NCBI RefSeq assembly: GCF_018332715.1
Contig: NZ_BOQP01000036.1
Span: 109,249 to 173,248, forward strand
Direction of reading: 5' to 3'
DNA length: 64,000 bases
DNA from: Winogradskya consettensis
GTDB taxonomy: Bacteria > Actinomycetota > Actinomycetes > Mycobacteriales > Micromonosporaceae
Made by a program: the position numbers and the translations under genes. The notes under the pieces are model-generated. The model worked only from the letters and a program-made list of their open reading frames with translations. It was not told where the DNA came from and ran no database searches. Shown here piece by piece: positions 50,241 through 58,488 of the stretch (positions are counted from its first letter, which is position 1; each line of letters starts with the position of its first letter).

Positions 50241-50983
50241 CAGTGATCACCACGGGCGTGGGGCCGCCCGCCGATGTTGATGGTTCCGCTGTTCGTACCG
50301 CCGACGACGCCGACATCACCTTTGATCTTGTTCATCTGCCGGTTGTCCACCCTCATGACCGGGACCGCAGTCGAATCCACCGGCCTGACCGCCGGCTCGC
50401 GGCGGGGGCTGCCTGGCTGTTCCGAAGCCCCGGTCACGGTGACCCACGTCCGCAACGGGCCTCGCTTCGTTCCCAGGCGGCGCATCCGGAAAGCGCCGGG
50501 ATCCGGCGATGGATAGCCCCGTACGACACCGTGGTAAAGCTCGTCCGGCACCACAACCGCCATCCGCCCGCCCCGCGCGTCTCGCAGAGCACTGCGCAAC
50601 TCCTCCGAGTCGACCATCGCGAACGCCAGGTCAAGAGCGGCGCCGCTGGATCCGTGATCGTCTCGTACGGCCTCCCCGTGATGAACGACCATCCGCAGCC
50701 GCAGCGCCGGAGCACCGACTCTGCGGGCCCGCAGAGCCTCGTCGATCGTCGCCAGGAACGGGTCGAGAAGCTGACGCTTCGAGACGGTCGCGTCGAACAG
50801 AAGGAAAATCCCGTCTCCCCGGTCCTCGACCGTCACCGACTCCGCCGCAACGGCGCTGAGGTCCAGGGCGGTCGTCACTATCTCGTAGAGGTCGTTCCGT
50901 ACTGCGGTCTTCTCCGGGCCGGAGAGGCTGCCGGAGGCTTCGATGTCCAACACGACGATGGAAAAATGCTGTGCTACGCCCAT
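50240..50983 (-). CDS. Class III nucleotide cyclase-homology protein
   Basis: The 247-residue protein has a cyclase-like core: HFSIVVLDIEASGS holds the first metal Asp (Asp13) and EDRGDGIFLLFD the second (GDG, 56-58). The later V-N-x-A-A-R type motif reads ALDLAFAMV, so the transition-state Asn and Arg are missing, and catalysis is doubtful. The C-terminus is a flexible tail ending in KIKGDVGVVGGTNSGTINIG (about 219-238), resembling bacterial amyloid signalling motifs. ATG 50983 has GGGGGAG upstream; GTG 51007 is a weaker start. Directly upstream is a CRP-like gene, and downstream the STAND-like gene overlaps by one base. Confidence 0.75.
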   Translation of the reverse strand: MGVAQHFSIVVLDIEASGSLSGPEKTAVRNDLYEIVTTALDLSAVAAESVTVEDRGDGIFLLFDATVSKRQLLDPFLATIDEALRARRVGAPALRLRMVVHHGEAVRDDHGSSGAALDLAFAMVDSEELRSALRDARGGRMAVVVPDELYHGVVRGYPSPDPGAFRMRRLGTKRGPLRTWVTVTGASEQPGSPRREPAVRPVDSTAVPVMRVDNRQMNKIKGDVGVVGGTNSGTINIGGRPHARGDH

Positions 50984-51058
50984 TTCTGCTCCCCCTGGAT
51001 CTGACACCCCGATGTGTCTATCCCGCCCGGGTTGCAGCGTCTGTGGATTAATACGGGT

Positions 51059-51727
51059 TCAGAGCGCCGATCTGAGCTTTGCCGGATCCAGCACGATGAT
51101 TTTCTGCCGCGCGGTGCGGACCAGACCCTGGTCCCGCAGTTCACGAAACGCCTTGGCAGCCGCGTCGAGGGACGCGCCAGTCGCCCCCGCGATCTCCGCC
51201 TGCGTGAGCTTCAACCCGATCTCGACCTCGCGCTCCCCCGCCCGGATTCCGTGCGTGCGAGCAAGCTCGGCGAGCAGAAAGGCGACCCGGTCGATCACCT
51301 CGAAACCGGTGAACTCGATCCGCCGCCGGTCGGACTCCCGCAACCGTTCGGCGATCGCCTCAAGGACCGCGAACAGCGCACCGGGATCCTCCCGGAGCCG
51401 CTGGCGGAAGGTGGAGGCCGGCACCACCCGTACAGTCACGACGCTCAATGCCCGCACGGTCGCGGATCGGGGCTTTCCGTAGAGGGCTCCCAGCTCGCCG
51501 ACGATCTCCCCGGCCCCGCGAAGGGCGAGTAAGGCCTCGCGACCTCTGGACGTGGACACCGTGATCTTCACGACGCCTTGGAGAATGATGGCGATGTGAT
51601 CCGACTCGTCACCTTCGAAGAACAACGGCTCACGCGCCGGGAAATGAACGACCCTGCCCCCCGGAAGCAGGTCGGACATCTTCGCACGTAGGTCAGCGGG
51701 GAATAGCGACTCAGTAAGGCCAATCAT
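51059..51727 (-). CDS. CRP/FNR-family regulator
   Basis: The 222-residue regulator has a cNMP-binding barrel (about 20-115) with the phosphate-binding cassette IVGELGALYGKPRSATVRAL. The GEL, R and S positions match cAMP-binding CRP. Then comes the long dimer helix and the HTH (KLTQAEIAGATGASLDAAAK, FRELRDQGLV). ATG 51727 has AAGGAC upstream. No FNR-type Cys cluster is present, so it likely responds to a cyclic nucleotide, notable because the next gene encodes a cyclase-like protein. Probably controls the operon below. Confidence 0.9.
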   Translation of the reverse strand: MIGLTESLFPADLRAKMSDLLPGGRVVHFPAREPLFFEGDESDHIAIILQGVVKITVSTSRGREALLALRGAGEIVGELGALYGKPRSATVRALSVVTVRVVPASTFRQRLREDPGALFAVLEAIAERLRESDRRRIEFTGFEVIDRVAFLLAELARTHGIRAGEREVEIGLKLTQAEIAGATGASLDAAAKAFRELRDQGLVRTARQKIIVLDPAKLRSAL

Positions 51728-52060
51728 TGATGTCCTTGGGTCTACTGCGGCTCGCAGACCTCATCCAAACACATAAAGCACTCAGACGGCTACCCTAGGT
51801 AGTTCCCTACCGTGCTACACGGGCGACCTCAGGGGGTGACCACGGTTTCCTGATGGTCCACCCGGGGATCTAGCTGTTAGGCGGTCCCACATCGAGGGGT
51901 CCATTCAGGTCGATGGCCGACAGGTGGCCGAAGGGTCGAAGGGTCTCGGCGATACAGCCGACGTTGCCGGAGGTCCCCGCAGTGGACAGGCAAGCCCGCT
52001 CCGCCCAGGCGCCCATCCCGGGTCACGTCTCCACCTGAATCAAGGAACGGGCCGAACGCC
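51728..52060. other. Spacer between CRP-like regulator and Fic gene
   Basis: No gene is visible in 333 bases. GGTAG-TTCC-CTACC at 51799-51812 is a perfect small inverted repeat upstream of the CRP-like gene and may be an operator. The rest should contain the promoter of the 51727-47005 operon. The open frames here have no ribosome site and look random. Confidence 0.45.
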
Positions 52061-53209
52061 TCAGCCCCCGGCGGCCAGCCGGCTGCGCATGTCCGGATGC
52101 GGGTCAATGACGGACGGGCGACGCTCGCGGACCTCGTCGCGCATCTTACGAAGGCGGTCACCGGCCAGGTAGTGACGGCCGCGCGTCTCGCCCTGGGGAT
52201 ACAGCAGGCCCAGATCGGTCAGCCGACCGAGGTCGCGGGTGGCGGTGCGGGTCTCGACCTCGGCCATCTTCATGTAGCCGGACCGGCGGATGCGGTAACC
52301 GAGGACTGCCTCGTACAGAATCCCGGTCACCCGCTCTGGAAGGTGGTGTTCACCGACGACATTGTCGAGCTCGATCCAGACCTCGGAGGCTTCGGTGACC
52401 CGCTGAGCGACGGTCTGGGCCTGCATGTGGTGCGCCCGGAGATTGAAACTCGCCCACAGTGCAGCATCGGCGCGAGGCCGCCACGAACCCTGACCGGTCA
52501 GGGCGAGCACCTGGTAGTAATCGTCCGTGTTGTGCCCGAGCCACTCCTCGATGCTCGAGAACGCCGGCTCGACAATGGTCTGTCTGGAGAGGGTCAGCGT
52601 CTGCAGCGCCCGGGCCATCCGGCCGTTCCCGTCGCGGAAAGGATGGATCATGACGAGGTTGAGGTGGGCCATCGCCGCGCGGACGAGCGGATCGACATCC
52701 AGGTCGGCCTGCAGGCTCCCCGCCAGTTCCTCCATGAGCCCAGGAACCTGCCGCGCGTCGGGTCCCTCGTAGACAACAACCTCCCGTTTGTCGTCATGTA
52801 CATAGATCGGCCCGCTCCGGTACTGGCCCGGACTCTTGCGGAGCTCGTGCGCGAGCATCATGTAATGCATGCCGCACATCGCGGTGGTGTCGATCCTGGA
52901 GTGCGGGTTGCCGGCCATCTGCAGGACGTAACCGAGCGCGTGCCGGTATCCGCGGATCTCTGCCCAGGTCCGCCCGTCGGCGCTCAGCGGCTCTTCATCG
53001 TCGAGGGCCGCAGCGGCGTCATCTTCGTCGACGACGTAGCCCTCAATGCTGTTGGACCCACGAATAGCCCGGGCGAGCATCGTGCGACGCAGTCCGCCCT
53101 GCCACCGCCGCGGCGCGCGCAGCACGCTGGCCAACTGCTGCCGCATGCCGTGAATCTCCGCGAGGACGTTCTGATCCTCATCGGCCAGAGGCGGATTACC
53201 GTAGATCAC
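52061..53209 (-). CDS. Fic-domain AMP-transferase, class II
   Basis: The 382-residue protein has the Fic active-site loop HPFRDGNGR (189-197) complete with His189. An N-terminal inhibitory helix motif S-x-x-x-E-G (Ser52, Glu56, Gly57) defines class II Fic proteins that block their own ATP site. A winged-helix-like C-terminus (VETRTATRDLGRLTDLGLLY) completes the Fic/DOC architecture. It adenylylates Tyr/Thr/Ser of an unknown target. GTG start without ribosome site, likely leaderless. It lies upstream of the CRP-cyclase operon on the same strand but is separated by 333 bases. Confidence 0.93.
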   Translation of the reverse strand: MIYGNPPLADEDQNVLAEIHGMRQQLASVLRAPRRWQGGLRRTMLARAIRGSNSIEGYVVDEDDAAAALDDEEPLSADGRTWAEIRGYRHALGYVLQMAGNPHSRIDTTAMCGMHYMMLAHELRKSPGQYRSGPIYVHDDKREVVVYEGPDARQVPGLMEELAGSLQADLDVDPLVRAAMAHLNLVMIHPFRDGNGRMARALQTLTLSRQTIVEPAFSSIEEWLGHNTDDYYQVLALTGQGSWRPRADAALWASFNLRAHHMQAQTVAQRVTEASEVWIELDNVVGEHHLPERVTGILYEAVLGYRIRRSGYMKMAEVETRTATRDLGRLTDLGLLYPQGETRGRHYLAGDRLRKMRDEVRERRPSVIDPHPDMRSRLAAGG

Positions 53210-53340
53210 GGTGACTCGTTGTCTCTAACATAACGCCATCCTATTGATTTTGGCGCAAGGTAAGAGACATCGCGCCACTCTCGTTCAGCTTCGGAGGCGT
53301 CATGTTATCAACGTAGGTACATAGCAACCAAATGATTTCC

Positions 53341-53375
53341 CGCCGCCTGCCCGGGGCGGCTCCGGGCAGGCGGCG
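53341..53375. terminator. Strong GC hairpin terminator
   Basis: CGCCGCCTGCCCGG (53341-53354) pairs perfectly with CCGGGCAGGCGGCG (53362-53375) around a 7-base loop. It lies 6 bases after the stop of the small membrane-protein gene and terminates leftward transcription, insulating the Fic gene. Confidence 0.85.
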
Positions 53376-53380
53376 AGGGG

Positions 53381-53521
53381 TCAGCCGGCTACGGCCAGGT
53401 ATACCAATGCGCCCAGGACGCCGAGGAAGACGACGATCAGGCCGATTACGGCCAGGGTCGACGGTCCTCCGCTTTCTTCCGGCTCGGGTTGCTGCCGGCC
53501 TCGGATCCCGCTCTTGTCCAC
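53381..53521 (-). CDS. Small single-helix membrane protein (46 residues)
   Basis: A short polar N-terminus (DKSGIRGRQQPEPEESGG) leads into one hydrophobic helix (STLAVIGLIVVFLGVLGALV). The GTG at 53521 has GGAGGG about 7 bases upstream and a strong terminator follows the stop, so it is probably real although small. The layout resembles DUF6480-like small membrane proteins of actinobacteria, but the family's Pro/Gly-rich N-terminus is not evident. It follows the IclR gene by 113 bases on the same strand. Function unknown. Confidence 0.6.
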   Translation of the reverse strand: MDKSGIRGRQQPEPEESGGPSTLAVIGLIVVFLGVLGALVYLAVAG

Positions 53522-53634
53522 GAAGACCCTCCAGGTCGAAGCAGGCGACGGAATGTCACCGGCTTCGCGGAAGATAGCCATCCGGGCGGGGGTGTGACGA
53601 GGGGTCGTTCCGCAGGGCGAAACGCGGCGGGATC

Positions 53635-54399
53635 TCAGGCCGGGCGCTGGCGTCCCAGGACCTGGCGGATGAGCTGGCCGGTCTGGTCGAGGCGCGAGCG
53701 GGGGTAACGCAGTGCGGCGCCGAGGACGGCGACGGTGCCGACGACGCGGCCGGATTCGTGGACGGGGACTGCGACGCCTGCCATGCCGGCGAGGAATTCG
53801 CCGGACTGGATGGCGTACCCGCGGGCTCTGCTGGCTTCGACGTCGGTGGTGAGCTGGCCGGGGTTGACGATCGTGCGGGCTGTGCGGGCGGTGAGGCGGA
53901 GCTGGGGGACGATGGCCGCGACGCCTTCCGGGGGCAGGCCGGAGAGGACGGCCTTGGCCATGCAGCCGCTGGTGATCATCATGCGGTGGCCGAGCGGGGA
54001 GGTGGCCGCGGCCGGGTGCTTGGACTGGCGTTTGCCGACGATGAGCAGGGAGAGCGACGACCAGTCGGCCTCCGCGACGAGGACCGTCTCGCCGGTCATC
54101 CGGGAGAGCTCGTCGGCGACGGCGCGGGTGCGCAGGCCTATCGACGAGGTTTCGGCGACCTGGCTGCCGAGCTCCAGCAGGCGGGCGCCGAGCAGGTAGG
54201 AGCCGTCCGGGTCCTGGCGCAGGAAGCCGCGGTCGATGAGGGTCACGGCGAGGCGGCGGGTGCTGGGGCGGGGCAGGCCGACGGCGTCCGCGAGCTCCGA
54301 GAGCTGCATGCGCGGGTGGGCAGCGCTGAACGCGCCCAGGATGTCCAGGGCGCGGGCGACCGAGCGGACCTCGGGCCGCCGTTCCTCCGGTGCGGTCAT
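53635..54399 (-). CDS. IclR family transcriptional regulator
   Basis: The 254-residue protein has the IclR winged helix (RSVARALDILGAFSAAHPRM, SELADAVGLPRPSTRRLAVTL) and an effector GAF-like domain (ETVLVAEADWSSLSLLIVGK, TSGCMAKAVLSGLP). The ATG at 54399 has GGAGG 7 bases upstream. It is divergent from the aminotransferase gene at 54487 and probably controls it; the ligand is unknown, though IclR proteins often sense small organic acids. Confidence 0.92.
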   Translation of the reverse strand: MTAPEERRPEVRSVARALDILGAFSAAHPRMQLSELADAVGLPRPSTRRLAVTLIDRGFLRQDPDGSYLLGARLLELGSQVAETSSIGLRTRAVADELSRMTGETVLVAEADWSSLSLLIVGKRQSKHPAAATSPLGHRMMITSGCMAKAVLSGLPPEGVAAIVPQLRLTARTARTIVNPGQLTTDVEASRARGYAIQSGEFLAGMAGVAVPVHESGRVVGTVAVLGAALRYPRSRLDQTGQLIRQVLGRQRPA

Positions 54400-54486
54400 C
54401 CAGCACACCTCCGGCCTCACTGCTCAATTGCCGAGAAGATACCTCGCTGCCTTAGTACGTCCGCGGGCCGACATAAGCTCAACCGC

Positions 54487-55695
54487 ATGGTGGCGCAGGC
54501 GAGCAGGCTCAAGAACGTCCGGTACGACATCCGCGGCCCCGTGCTGCGCCGGGCCCAGGAGCTGGAGGCGGCCGGGCATCGCATCCTCAAGCTCAACCTG
54601 GGCAATCCCGCGCCGTGGGGGCTGAACACCCCGGAGCCGATCGTCGCGGACATGGTGCAGCACCTGGGTGACGCCGAGGGTTACAGCGACGCCCGCGGCA
54701 TCTATTCCGCCCGGGTCGCCGTCGCGCAGTATTACCAGACGCTCGGCGTGAAGAACGTCCAGCCCGATGACGTGTTCCTCGGCAACGGCGTCAGCGAGCT
54801 GATCGTCATGTCGCTGCAGGCCCTGCTGAACACCGGCGACGAGGTGCTGGTGCCGAGCCCGGACTACCCGCTGTGGACCGGCGCGGTGACGTTGTGCGGC
54901 GGGCGGCCGGTGCACTACCGCTGCGACGAGTCACTGGGCTGGGAGCCCGACCTGGAGCATCTCGCGGCGCAGATCACGCCGAACACCCGCGCCATGGTGA
55001 TCATCAACCCGAACAACCCGACCGGCGCGGTCTACTCCCGGGAGATCCTGCTGGGGATGCTCGACATCGCCCGCCGGCACGATCTGCTGGTCCTCGCGGA
55101 CGAGATCTACGACAAGATCCTCTACGACGACGCGAAGCACGAGTGCGCCGCCGCGCTCGCCCCGGATCTGCTGGTCATCACGATGAGCGGGCTGTCGAAG
55201 GCGTACCGGGCGGCGGGGTTCCGGTCGGGCTGGATGGCGATCAGCGGCCCCACGGGCACGGCCACCGAATACCTCGAGGGCGTGCAACTGCTCGCGAACA
55301 TGCGGCTCTGCCCGAACGTGCCGGCGCAGCACGCGGTGCAGACCGCGCTGGGCGGGTTCCAGAGCATCAACACGCTGATCCGGCCGGGCGGACGGCTCTA
55401 CGAGCAGCGCAATCACGCGTACAACAAGATCAATGCCATTCCCGGGGTTGATGCCGTGCAGCCGCGTGGCGCGCTGTATCTCTTCGCGCGGCTGGACCCC
55501 GAGGTGCACAAGATCCGGGACGACCAGAAGCTGATCATCGATCTGCTGGAGCAGGAGCTGATGCTGCTTTCCCACGGCACCGGCTTCAACCTGCCGACCC
55601 CCGACCACATCCGCCTGGTCTTCCTCGCCCCGGTCGACGTCCTCGACGACGCCACCGACCGCCTGCACCGCTTCCTCGAGACCTACCGTCAGTAG
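54487..55695 (+). CDS. PLP-dependent class I/II aminotransferase (AlaA-like)
   Basis: The 402-residue protein has NLGNPAPWG and DARGIYSARVAVAQYY near the N-terminus, NPNNPTGAVYSRE (174-186), ADEIYDKILYDD with the PLP Asp205 and Tyr208, and the Schiff-base Lys238 in SGLSKAYRAAGFRSGW. This pattern is that of the alanine aminotransferase-like group (pyruvate-aminotransferase). No ribosome site precedes the ATG at 54487, consistent with a leaderless mRNA. It is divergent from IclR and ends 7 bases inside the convergent lipoprotein gene. Confidence 0.92.
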   Translation: MVAQASRLKNVRYDIRGPVLRRAQELEAAGHRILKLNLGNPAPWGLNTPEPIVADMVQHLGDAEGYSDARGIYSARVAVAQYYQTLGVKNVQPDDVFLGNGVSELIVMSLQALLNTGDEVLVPSPDYPLWTGAVTLCGGRPVHYRCDESLGWEPDLEHLAAQITPNTRAMVIINPNNPTGAVYSREILLGMLDIARRHDLLVLADEIYDKILYDDAKHECAAALAPDLLVITMSGLSKAYRAAGFRSGWMAISGPTGTATEYLEGVQLLANMRLCPNVPAQHAVQTALGGFQSINTLIRPGGRLYEQRNHAYNKINAIPGVDAVQPRGALYLFARLDPEVHKIRDDQKLIIDLLEQELMLLSHGTGFNLPTPDHIRLVFLAPVDVLDDATDRLHRFLETYRQ

Positions 55696-55958
55696 ACCTC
55701 TTTGCCCAGCTTGTCGAGCTTGTGGGTCTGCCAGTAGACGTCCCACTTGTCGCCGACCTTTTTCGGGACCTTGCCCGCGGGATAGCGCACGTATCCCGCG
55801 GGCGGGTCCTGACCGTCCGGGACGCAGGTGCTGCCGGTGGCGCTGTCCGCGAGTTTGACCGGGTAGTTGCCGCCACCGCAGATCGCGTCCGCGGTGCAGC
55901 CCCCGGTCAGCACCGCTGCTGCCAGACCGGCGACGACAAGAGCGGGCAACCTAGCCAA
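55689..55958 (-). CDS. SCO0607-like lipoprotein
   Basis: The 89-residue precursor has a lipoprotein signal (MARLPALVVAGLAAAVLTGG followed by Cys21, an L-T-G-G-C lipobox). The mature part CTADAICGGGNYPVKLADSA, CVPDGQDPPAGYVRYPAGKV and KWDVYWQTHKLDKLGK matches the SCO0607 lipoprotein family from memory. It should be lipid-anchored outside the membrane. Its start overlaps the end of the GNAT gene by 8 bases, so they are an operon. Confidence 0.85.
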   Translation of the reverse strand: MARLPALVVAGLAAAVLTGGCTADAICGGGNYPVKLADSATGSTCVPDGQDPPAGYVRYPAGKVPKKVGDKWDVYWQTHKLDKLGKEVY

Positions 55959-56469
55959 GGTCTTTGTGGAACACGAGGAACGAGCACTCGGTGGCGAGCA
56001 GCGGCGCGAGGTGCGGGAACATCTCGTCGATCGAGCCGGTGCTGACCTGCCGGTAGCCGATGCGGGTGTACCAGGCGCGGAGGAATTCCTTCACCGGGTG
56101 CTCCCAGTCACGCGGCACGAGCAGCTCGCACTGCATCGTCGGGAACCCCTGGGCCCGCGCCCAGTCCTCGGCGAACTGCACCAGCTGCCGTCCGATGCCA
56201 CTGCCCTGCTCCGACGGCTCCGCGGCCAGCATGCCGAACTCGCCGAGACCCGGCTCGAGCCGCACGATGCGAACCTGGCCCACGACGCGGCCCGCTCGGC
56301 GGGCGACGGCGATCTCCCCGGCGTCGACCAGCCCGCGCATCTCGGCGGCCGTGGTGCGCTCGGCGCCGTCGCGCCAAAGGCCCTTCTCACCATCGGCGTA
56401 AACCGTGTTGACGAGCGCGGTCAGCGCCTCGACGTCGTCGGGTGCAGCCGGCGTTATCTCGATGTCCAC
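55951..56469 (-). CDS. GNAT family N-acetyltransferase
   Basis: The 172-residue acetyltransferase has the acetyl-CoA loop EQGSGIGRQLVQFAED (R/Q-x-x-G-x-G/A), strand EFGMLAAEP before it and the WYTRIGYRQVSTG C-terminal strand. Substrate not predictable. It is upstream of and overlaps the lipoprotein gene. It lies 11 bases after the stop of the sensor kinase gene in the same direction, so it may belong to that operon. Confidence 0.9.
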   Translation of the reverse strand: MDIEITPAAPDDVEALTALVNTVYADGEKGLWRDGAERTTAAEMRGLVDAGEIAVARRAGRVVGQVRIVRLEPGLGEFGMLAAEPSEQGSGIGRQLVQFAEDWARAQGFPTMQCELLVPRDWEHPVKEFLRAWYTRIGYRQVSTGSIDEMFPHLAPLLATECSFLVFHKDLG

Positions 56470-56479
56470 AACTCGAAAT

Positions 56480-58471
56480 CTAGCGCGTGGGCAGGCGGAT
56501 GGTCACTGTCGTGCCGACGCCCTCGGTGGACTCCACGGAGATGCGGCCGCTGTGGTTGTCGACGATCGTGCGCACGATGGCCAGGCCGAGGCCGGTGCCG
56601 GGGATCGCCTGGTGGATGGCGTTGGTCGCGCGGAAGAAGCGGGTGAACAGGGCTTCCTGCTCGGGCGGCGGGATACCGATGCCGGTGTCCGCGACCACGA
56701 GGTTCACCTCTCCCTCGACCCGGTGCACACGCAGGGTGACCGTGCCACCGGCAGGGGTGAACTTGACCGCGTTCGTCAACAGGTTCATCAGGACCCGCTC
56801 GAGCTGCTCCGGGTCGGCGGTGAGCTCCTGCGGGCCGTCCAGTTCGGGCTCGAGGCGTACCTCACCCTTGTCCGCGGCCGGGCCGATCGCCGAGAGTGCC
56901 TGCTCCGCGAGCGCGACCAGGTCGACCGGCCGGCGGGCGGTCTTGAACGAACCTGTCTCGATCTTCGACAGGGTGAGCATGTCCTCGATCAGTTCCCGCA
57001 ACCGGCGCGTGTTGCGGGCGATGACGTCCAGCATCCGGCGCTGCGGCGGGTCCACCTCGCCGGCGTCGGCGTCCAGCAGCAGCTCGACATACCCGGCAAT
57101 GCTGGTCAGCGGCGTGCGCAGCTCGTGCGACACGGTCGACATGAAATCGGTCTTGGCGTTGTCGAGCTCCTGCAGCCGGGCCACGAGATGCTGTTCGCGC
57201 TCGTAGAGCCGGGCCAGGTGCACGCCCCGGCCCAGGTCGGCGGCGACCACCTCGGTCAGCCGCACCTCGACCGGCGTCCAGTCCGGCCCGGTGTCGCGGA
57301 TCAGGGTGAGCGCGCCCAGGCATTCGTCGCCGCCGCTGACCGCCACCGTCAGCACCGGGCCGTCGCCGGCCGCGGCCCACGCGCGCCGCTCCGCCTCCGG
57401 GGGTTCGACCTCCCCGGCCGGCGCGGGGTCGTTGGTCACCCAGACATCCCCGGTCCGCAACCAGGTCGCATCGGTTTCAGCCAATTCTTTGAGTACGCCG
57501 TGAGCGTGCTCGTCGTGCAGGCTCGCGACCGGCGGCAGTCCGGTCTGCCCTGGAGCCATCCGCAGCAGCACATGCTCGGCGCCGATCGTGGTGCCCAGCC
57601 CGTCCAGGGCCTCCCGGACGGCGTCCTCGACCTTGAGATGCGCCCGGATCCGGTAACCGAGCGCCCGCACCTCGCCCCGCTGACGTGCCACGGCGGCCTC
57701 GGCGACCCGCGTACGGTCAGCCTCCTCGGCCAGCTCGTTGACGGCCTGCGCCACCGCCCGGATCTCGGTGGGCCCGACCGTCGCGTCCGCCCGCGAATTC
57801 AGGACGCCGGCGCGGCGGCGGTCGATCACCGCGACGACACCGGCCAGCGGCAGGGTGATGCGGCGGGTGGTGACAATGGCGGCGAGTACGGCGGTCACCG
57901 CGGCGAGCAGCGTCAGCGCCACCACCACGGCGGTGGTCACCGTGCTGAGCCGGGAGCTGCGTTTCTGCAGGTTCGCGGCGCGTACGGCGAGGGCGGCGTC
58001 GAACTGCGCGTTCTCGGCCGCGAACGCCTCGAAGAGCGGCCTGCCCTGGCTCACGTACGCGGCGGCGGTGTCACTGCGGGGCACGGCCAGCCGCTGCTGC
58101 TCGGCGTGCTGCCACCAGACGTCGGCACGGTCGAGCTGGTCGTTGATCGAGGCCCGTTCGTCGGCGCGGGCCAGGCCGGTCAGCGCCCTGCCCGACGTCG
58201 TGTAGGCGGTCCGCGCCACCTGGTACGAATCCAGCAACTGGCTGTCGCCGGTCAGCAGATAACCGCGCAAACCCCGCTGGGCGTCACCGAGAACGCTGCG
58301 CAGCTCGGCATTGGCGAGTTCCAACGGCTGAACGTACGCGGAGAGCTCCCGCACCACCCGGTGCTGCATCACCAGGGCGGTGGTCTCGGCGACCCCGGAA
58401 CACACGATGAGCAGCACCAGTACGCCGAAGACCCCGGTCAGGAGCCGGCCGACGGACCTGCTCGGGCGCAT
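56480..58471 (-). CDS. Sensor histidine kinase with CHASE3-like, HAMP and GAF regions
   Basis: The 663-residue sensor has a membrane helix (VFGVLVLLIVCSGV), a CHASE3-like external domain (about 38-180), a second helix near 190, a HAMP-like stretch and a GAF domain (about 290-420). The kinase core has H-box DFMSTVSHELRTPLTSIAGY with intact His, N-box NLLTNAVKFTP, ADTGIGIP and GTGLGLAIVRTIV. Its partner receiver lies 17 bases upstream. ATG 58471; longer reading frames upstream are antisense or overlap the receiver. It may also serve the lone receiver at 44761. Confidence 0.92.
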   Translation of the reverse strand: MRPSRSVGRLLTGVFGVLVLLIVCSGVAETTALVMQHRVVRELSAYVQPLELANAELRSVLGDAQRGLRGYLLTGDSQLLDSYQVARTAYTTSGRALTGLARADERASINDQLDRADVWWQHAEQQRLAVPRSDTAAAYVSQGRPLFEAFAAENAQFDAALAVRAANLQKRSSRLSTVTTAVVVALTLLAAVTAVLAAIVTTRRITLPLAGVVAVIDRRRAGVLNSRADATVGPTEIRAVAQAVNELAEEADRTRVAEAAVARQRGEVRALGYRIRAHLKVEDAVREALDGLGTTIGAEHVLLRMAPGQTGLPPVASLHDEHAHGVLKELAETDATWLRTGDVWVTNDPAPAGEVEPPEAERRAWAAAGDGPVLTVAVSGGDECLGALTLIRDTGPDWTPVEVRLTEVVAADLGRGVHLARLYEREQHLVARLQELDNAKTDFMSTVSHELRTPLTSIAGYVELLLDADAGEVDPPQRRMLDVIARNTRRLRELIEDMLTLSKIETGSFKTARRPVDLVALAEQALSAIGPAADKGEVRLEPELDGPQELTADPEQLERVLMNLLTNAVKFTPAGGTVTLRVHRVEGEVNLVVADTGIGIPPPEQEALFTRFFRATNAIHQAIPGTGLGLAIVRTIVDNHSGRISVESTEGVGTTVTIRLPTR

Positions 58472-58488
58472 CGGCGTACCCGTGGGGG

